Below, piece by piece: positions 49,096 through 64,000 of a stretch of DNA of 64,000 nt. The DNA is taken from assembly GCA_036583965.1 (NCBI GenBank), contig JAZBQD010000030.1, positions 115,258,926 to 115,322,925 on the forward strand, in the 5' to 3' direction. Below the pieces are notes generated by a model that was not told where the DNA came from, did not search any database, and saw nothing but the letters and a program-made list of their open reading frames with translations. A program made the position numbers and the translations under genes. The first letter of the stretch is position 1, and the number at the start of each line of letters is the position of its first letter. This stretch comes from Prunella strophiata (taxonomy: Eukaryota; Chordata; Aves; Passeriformes; Prunellidae).

Positions 49096-49644
49096 CTGCA
49101 GTCTCAGAATCATTAATTCCATCCATGAGATGCTGATATTGGTGGGAAGGAGCCCTGGATTCCTGCCTGAGCTGGCTGGCAGGAAAACCTGAAGGAAAAG
49201 AGAGCTTGGAAACAGACAGGAGGTGGTAAAGATGTCCCCAGCTGGGGAAGGGGAAGAGAGATCCTGAAGAAAGAAATTTTTTTTTTTTGGATTTTCTGCT
49301 TGAGATCTTCCATTAGTTTCTTTAGAACAAACATTTGATTTTTCATATATCATTTTCCAATCATTAACTCACTGGTTTTGGACAATCAACATCCATCAAA
49401 TCCATCTCCTTTCTCAAGGGGAGGCCTACAGGAGGGGGATTTGGTTTTTAATTTCTCCTGCCTTAGCCATGCTCCTCTTTAATTACTCAACACCACAAGC
49501 AATACCCATAAAACCTGAAGTTTCCAGAAATTGTTAAAATTCCTGTGATTTTCCAAGAGATTCAGTAAGTCAGTGCTCAGCAGGACTCAGTGATCACACA
49601 ACAATGGATTTGAGAACATTTTAACCCATTTTTAACAGAATCAA

Positions 49645-50000
49645 TGAAAGCTTCAGGTTGGAAGGGACTTTAAAAATAATCCATTTCCACCCCTGCCATG
49701 GCAGGGACACCTTCCCCTGTGCCAGGCTGCTCCCAGCCCCAGTGTCCAGCCTGGCCTTGGGCACTGCCAGGGATCCAGGGGCACCCACAACCTTTGCCAG
49801 TGTTTTACCACTCATGGTAAAAAATGCCTTCATTATATTTAACCTAAATCCAGCTCCTAATGTTGAAAGCCATTCCCTGTGTCCTGTCCCTCCATCCCTT
49901 GTCCCACGTCCCTCTCCAGCTCTCCTGGAGCCTCTTTAGGTTCCAGAAGGGGCTCTGAGCTCTCTCTGGAGCTTCTCCAGGCTGAACAACCCCAGCTGTG
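49645..50000 (-). mobile_element. CR1-like fragment, reverse
   Basis: It runs through CAGGTTGGAAGGGACTTTAA, CACCCCTGCCATGGCAGGGA, CTGCTCCCAGCCCCAGTGTC, GGATCCAGGGGCACCCACAA, AGCCATTCCCTGTGTCCTGT and TGGAGCTTCTCCAGGCTGAA. It is one of the longest CR1-like copies in the window. Confidence 0.75.
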
Positions 50001-50154
50001 ATTAACTCTGATGCTCCAGAACATTCACCACAAAAGATAAAGAACAGCAACTACAAACTCCAAACCTTCTCAGGTTTAGGCAGATCCCATAAATTTGACA
50101 GGGCTCCTGTGGAGAACTGCTGAAATCAAACCAAGGCACCTTCAGCACACAGAA

Positions 50155-50550
50155 TCACAGAATGATGAGGTTGGAAGAGACCTCTAAGATCATCGAGTCC
50201 AACCTATGTCCTAACACCTCAACTCAGAATCCAGACTATAGCACCAAGTGCCATGTCCAGCCTTTTTTTAAACACATCCAGAGATGGTGATTCCACCTCC
50301 TCTCTGGGAAGAGCATTCCAGTTCTTTATTATTCTTTCAGTGAAAAATGTTTTCTTAATATCCAACCTACACCTTCCCTGCTAGGTAGCTTGAGACTGTG
50401 TCCTCTGCTTCTGTCAGCTGCTGCCTGGTGGGAGAGACTGACCCCACCTGTGCACAGCCTCCCTTCAGGAAGTTGTAGAGAGCAATAAGGGCACCTCTGA
50501 GCCTCCTCTTCTCCAGGGAAGGAAGGAACTCTTCTCTCCTCTTCTTCAGT
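50155..50550 (-). mobile_element. CR1 LINE fragment, reverse
   Basis: It begins ACAGAATCACAGAATGATGA (the octamer tail in reverse), then GGTTGGAAGAGACCTCTAAG, ATCATCGAGTCCAACC, AGCATTCCAGTTCTTTATTA, TGGGAGAGACTGACCCC, GAAGTTGTAGAGAGCAATAA and CTGAGCCTCCTCTTCTCCAG. It is the same subfamily as the element at 10635-10864, with about 150 bp more of the 5' side. Confidence 0.85.
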
Positions 50551-50739
50551 GAGGAAGGAACAGTTCAGCAGCCATCATGAGGTGGAAAACTAAAAACCAA
50601 CTGCAAATTTCCAACATGAAGTTGTTCCTGTAGAACCCCACAAGAACAGGGATATGGAATAGAAAACCACTGTTTGATCAGGTGCCTTCCTTTGCTGGGC
50701 AGGTATTGAGCACTTCAACATGAATCATTCAAGTAAAAT

Positions 50740-51085
50740 ATCCCAGAACCCTGAATCCCTGGGGCTGGCAAAGCCCTGCCAGCCCATGGAGTGCCAGCTG
50801 TGCCCCATGGCCACCTTGTCCCCAGCCCAGAGCACTCAGTGCCACCTGCAGGGGACACCTGCAGGGATGGGCACTGCAAAGCTCCCTGGGCAGCCCCTGC
50901 CAAGGCCTGAGCAGCCTTTCCATGGGCAAATTCCTGCTGCTGGCCAAGCTGAGCCTGCCCTGGCCCAGCCTGAGGCCGTTCCCTCTGCTCCTGTCCCTGT
51001 TCCCTGGAGCAGAGCCCGACCCCCCCCGGCTGTGCCCTCCTGGCAGGGACTTGTGCAGAGCCACAAGGTCCCCCCTGAGAGAATT
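50740..51085 (-). mobile_element. CR1-like fragment, reverse
   Basis: It contains CCTGAATCCCTGGGGCTGGC, GCACCTGCAGGGATGGGCAC-like blocks, GAGGCCGTTCCCTCTGCTCC, TTCCCTGGAGCAGAGCCCGA and GGCAGGGACTTGTGCAGAGC. It is similar to 28683-29030. Confidence 0.62.
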
Positions 51086-52440
51086 CCAATAAATAAATTA
51101 TCCAAAAGTCAGGCTGAACACCAACTACCCTCAGGAGATCAACTCTCAGCAGTATCTCTACTCTGCAGCCACTTCCCTGTGTATTTTTGACCAGAAAGAC
51201 ATTTCCTTTCTATCCAGAAGTTCCAGACTGATCTCACTGGGATGAATTTCTTCTATAAACCAACACAACAAGTTCTGTGTCACCAGGCTGGAGTTTGCAC
51301 TCCCTCCCTCATTAGGAAGGATGTTCCTGATGGGCTTCTTGGAATTCTTGATGGGATTCTCTGTGGAATTCTTTCACAGAGGATCTTCAAAAGTATTTTT
51401 TTTTTCAGTTGTCCAGTATAAAGTATAAGCACATGGATGGTGTGATGAAAACAAGGATGGCAGAGTGATAAATAGTGGAGATGAAGTCACATTTCCAGGT
51501 GAATCCAACCCTTGTGGCATCCAGGCCCCTCCAGACACCACGGTACTTACAGGATGGGATCCTAAATCCTGGCAGAGCAGCCATTCCCCAAGGACTGAGC
51601 AAGCAGCATGGAGAATCATCTAAATTTACAATCTTTTAATGCAAAGAACCGAGGCTGAAAGGCTGAAAACTGCAATCCTGGCAGGGATCAACAGACAAGG
51701 AACCGAGTGAGAGGTGCAAGGATGCACCTGCACCTCCTGCACACACCCAGCAGGACTGGCAGCACTGCCAGGGGCTGTGCAGCTTTTACAGTGAAAACAT
51801 CTGAGGTTTCAGAAGAGCTGTAAGAGCTTTACAGTTGAAGGATTTAAGGAGGTTAATCAAGTGAACATATTTTTACGTGGAATAGTTTCACACTGGAGCT
51901 GTTACTCGTCTTTCTGCCAGGCTCTGGTGGCCACCAGCTGTAGCTCAGCAGCCCCAGAGCTGAAGAGGAGCTTGGACATAACCTGGCTGAATCACCCCAG
52001 AGACACAGAAAGCTCCTCTCACCTGGCAGAACCTACAGAAAATCAGCTTTGTCCACGCTAGGTCCTACTGCACCCAAAGCCAGGTGGGATGATGCAGGAG
52101 GCAACTGGGCTGGGCTCTGGGGATAAAGGCAGGCCAGTCCCAAAATCCCATCCCATGGCCTCAAAAGCAGCTCACCTGGGATGGGGAGGAAGCTGCAGAG
52201 CACATCAGAACACTCAGACTAAGAGATGAGGATTAAAGAACTCAAACTACAAGCACAGTCCATGAGAATCAAGCAGAGCTGTGTTCACACATCAGTGATT
52301 TGCAGACCTCGCTGGTTTTCAATTAAAAACTCCAAATGAGCTGTTACGCCTCCAACTTTTACTTTCATATTTTTAAGTCTGTTTCAATGTATCTGATATT
52401 TACATATTATAGTATAATTATACCTACCATACCATGGCTT
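51086..52440. other. Unique sequence 3' of DYRK1A, no gene seen
   Basis: No exon or RNA gene was recognised. The flanking gene expected 3' of DYRK1A in mammals (KCNJ6, convergent) is not visible here or elsewhere in the window; none of its channel motifs (such as a GYG pore) was found. Confidence 0.5.
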
Positions 52441-52889
52441 GGAGTAGGTTAATTGCATAGGAAGACTTACTACGTTTACATTTTTTCTTTGTTTTTTTTT
52501 TTTCTTAAATTACTCTTATTATTTTTTTCTTCCTTTTTTTTTTTTTTTTTCTTTTTTCCTTTTTAAAAAGCACAGTAAAGAGTCTGAGGACAAATTATTC
52601 AACTGTTTATCATACATAAGACTGCATGACTATAATACAAAGGGCTTGTCTTTTCATTTAACGTTACAATATACACAGCAAGTCCGGACTAGATCTTACA
52701 ATCTGAACACAGGTATTTAACCTTTTCCATGCTGTTTATGTTTACAATGCACAGAAGTCCTGTAACCAAACTGTGTAGTAAAGCACACAAAACTGGACTG
52801 TAACATAACACAGTATGCAGAAGCACTGGATTTTATGAGTTTTGTTTTTTTTTTTTTCTTCTTGATGTAGAGGTTATTTCTTTGAACTG

Positions 52890-55414
52890 CTTTAGGTTTG
52901 GTGGGGTTTATTTTATTTTTTTTGGCGCTTGCTATGGGGTGGCAACCGGCGCAAGATTCCACACTACCCTTATATTCCTAGACAGCAGTAAGAACTGGAT
53001 TCCTTTTTTTTTTTTTTAATATTGCTAAACTCAGCATTCTTTTCTAAGGTGACAGCCTTCCAAATCCTGTAAACTTCTCTGAATAACTGAGCTTCAAAAG
53101 AAAACCAAACAAAAAAAAAAGAAAAGAAAAAAACAGAGGGGGGAAAAAAAAAATCTGCTTTCATCCACAGGGTTGATGTGTCGGTACAAAAAGAAATATT
53201 TGATTAAGAAAACCATGATTTACAAAAAAATGCTAATCCCAAGGATTCCTTCCCATTTATGTGGTAGTCAGCTGCTGTGTTGCCACTGCTGAGTATAAAA
53301 ATTCCACCTTTTCGACTGAAAAAACGACTTTGGCCTCATGGAATTGACCATTTGCTGCTAAAATTAACTTTTCCAAGGGCTTACTGGCAGAGGTAGATCA
53401 CTGCTTCTGTAAGAGAGGATGGGCAACACTGTTCATCTGGGATGGGCAATCAAGGAACTCACCTTTGTTGTTTCACCAAGGTTTTTTTTCCTCATGCAGC
53501 TTTTTTTTTTTTCCTTTTCCCACAAAAGAAAAAACAAACAAAAAATCTCTTGGATGGGCCCATAAATTTTGCAACTGCCAAGCTGACTGTGTTATATTAA
53601 GGCAGCATTACCCAAAAATTAGGCACCTGTTAAATACAGCCTGCTAACCTCAGGTCTCCCGTGAGGGTTTTGCTTTACTCAGCCTATTCTTTTTTTGGAC
53701 CTGTTCATGCAATCAAGGTCTTTGCCTTCAAGTTTACAATTTTGTTAATAAGGAATACAAGAATCAACTGCTGGTTTCATAGCTTCTGGATCTAGTGTCC
53801 CTTTTAACCTTCAGAAGCCTGAACACATTGATAATGTAACAGATGTTATAGTCTCCAAGTAGATGTCAATCTATTATCTTCAGTACACAGATTGCTGTAA
53901 ATGTATTGGCTATGAATTCAACAACAGTTCCAGTTTTGTTTAAGCAATAGTACAGCCATAATTTTTCAACTGACATTTAAAAATGGTCTAGTTACACCTT
54001 GTGTCAAAGTGCAGAACTGCTACATTATTGGTTACAGACATCTATGTGCTATAAAAACAGCTTTGGTACAATAAATTATCAAAAAAGAAAATAAATTTTT
54101 GTAAAATTCACAGCATAATTGTGAGGCAAAAAAGCAGTCACATAAAATTCTGCATTTTTTTTTTTTTTTTAAAAATGTTCAGGATGAACAGAAGACGTCT
54201 TTGTGCAGAAGTAATGGTGGAGAAAACCACGTGCCGAGAAAAAGCAAAAGAAAAAAGTAAAAAGCAGGAAGGGACACAGTTGTAGCTATTTCCATCAAAC
54301 GCAAACCACTACTCCTGTGACCTTCAACCAATAAGGAAGTCAACTTTATGACACACGCAAAGTGACCTTGCAATACCTTACAATAAGTGGGTCACAAAAG
54401 TCTATTTTAAAAGAAAGGCCTCTTGAATTACCCATTCTCTGTGTTTTCAGCATTAAGGACTGTCTGCAAAAGCATGTCCAAAAGTGATTGCATCTGAAAT
54501 GGTAGGCTCTTCTAACTTAAGAGTCCAAATCCATAAGGCCAAAGGTTATCCCAAAGACCACCACTTAGACCTCCCCAGGACTGGCCAGGACCGACCCGTT
54601 GATTGCTTCTCAGTGCACCTCAGTTATGAAACCAGTCAGATTTCCATCCTAACTGCCCGTGGGCTCCAAAAGGTGGCACCCACAGAATTCCCATCACAAT
54701 TGCTGCTTTGATCCTCAGTAGATTCAGAAAAGGAGAGTTCTGCTCACCGCCACTTCGCATGCTCAATGTGCCTCACAAACTCCGTCACAACCGTCCCTTT
54801 TTACAGCTGAAGAATAATATATTTGTGTAATCTGAAGGTCCCTCTTTCTTACAGTACTGCATTTCTGTGCCCATGGTTGTTTGGGGAACTAAAAAAAATA
54901 TATATATTACTCACTCCCCCTCCCACCCAAAAAACTTCAAAGGGCCTTTTTTTAGAAATCATGTGCAATGCCTTTAAAAAGAAGCTAGTTTGCAACTATG
55001 ACTAACATTTGAACAATAACCCCTGTCGAATGAGAGCAAAAAAAAAAAAAAATTTAAAATTAAAAAAAATCAAAACCCCTCCCCCAAAAAAACCAAACTA
55101 TGACTAGGTTGTGGCAAGTTAAAATGGGGGAAGCAAAAGGTGAACACCACTAAGCTATCTGTTAAGGTGGGTCCAGACATGGCTCTTAAAAAAAAAACCA
55201 ACCAAAAAAACCTCCCCCCAGCAAAAAACCAACCAAAAAAAAACTTCATTGTCCCTTTGCAATCTTTTCAAGTTTAAAAAAATAGTCAACTTTGCCCTCC
55301 TGTAGCGGTTCAGTGAGTTTATCTCCTTCTGATTCAAGCAGCTTTGCACTTTGTTTTTTGGAAAAACACCACTTCTATAAAAACACACAAGAAACAAACT
55401 TAGTTTCAGTTTAG
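52890..55414 (-). other. DYRK1A: DYRK1A 3' untranslated region (provisional end)
   Basis: The region is AT-rich and non-coding, with many T runs on the plus strand (A runs in the transcript), directly following the DYRK1A stop codon. The downstream limit is set from the tandem AATAAA signals at 52907-52917. The length, about 2.5 kb, is similar to the long 3'UTR I recall for mammalian DYRK1A. Sequence of similar character continues to about 52440, so a longer isoform is possible. Confidence 0.6.
52907..52917 (-). terminator. Candidate polyadenylation signal of DYRK1A
   Basis: On the minus strand the run AAATAAAATAAA contains two overlapping AATAAA hexamers about 2.5 kb past the stop codon. 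Cleavage would be expected 10-30 bases further, near 52880-52895. No other AATAAA was found on the minus strand between here and 52440; a GATAAA variant lies near 52606. Confidence 0.45.

Positions 55415-64000
<8,586 letters not shown>

Noticed and set aside
50715..51190. Plus and minus open frames of 110-156 codons
   Set aside because: They lie within a reverse-oriented CR1-like fragment and do not encode reverse transcriptase or endonuclease motifs.

Overview
The window looks like avian nuclear DNA. It carries many 3'-truncated fragments resembling CR1 LINEs, some ending in the family's 8-bp ATTCTGTG-type tail. It also holds a GC3-rich class I olfactory receptor, very long minisatellites, and a vertebrate DYRK1A gene whose exons match the mammalian protein almost residue for residue. 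A bird, perhaps a passerine, is my inference; the species cannot be named from this sequence.

Layout. 1-7352: three abutting minisatellites (40-bp, ~10-bp and 12-bp units). 7353-11340: unique sequence, a 26-bp tandem repeat and a CR1 3' end with a hugely expanded tail. 11341-14738: a decayed olfactory-receptor-like fragment on the minus strand that runs into a 3.1-kb minisatellite apparently made from its own TM5 coding region. 14739-23394: interleaved trinucleotide, GGATCC-type, 14-bp and hexamer-based arrays. 23395-29131: unique sequence plus CR1 pieces. 29132-29631: 500-N gap. 29632-46830: middle contig with an intact OR52-like gene (31975-32928, + strand), a 3.3-kb GGGACA-type array, and a ~106-copy 30-bp array flanked by a 1-kb direct duplication. 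46831-47330: second 500-N gap. 47331-52500: purine-rich tract, CR1 fragments and unique sequence. ~52500-64000: the 3' part of DYRK1A on the minus strand (nine coding exons, 686 codons, 3'UTR). The first coding exons lie beyond the right edge.

The two confident protein-coding genes have no known functional link. One is a developmental dual-specificity kinase and the other an odorant GPCR. Their proximity depends on the two scaffold gaps. The end of the middle contig (about 45010-46830) is an inverted near-copy of the end of the left contig (27310-29131), in the geometry of an unmerged dovetail overlap, so the middle contig is probably in the wrong orientation.

About 25 kb of the first 48.5 kb is tandem or low-complexity DNA. 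The very long open frames there come from stop-free repeat units and are not genes. I found no convincing new biological system. The most interesting signals are the receptor-derived minisatellite and the assembly-structure evidence.
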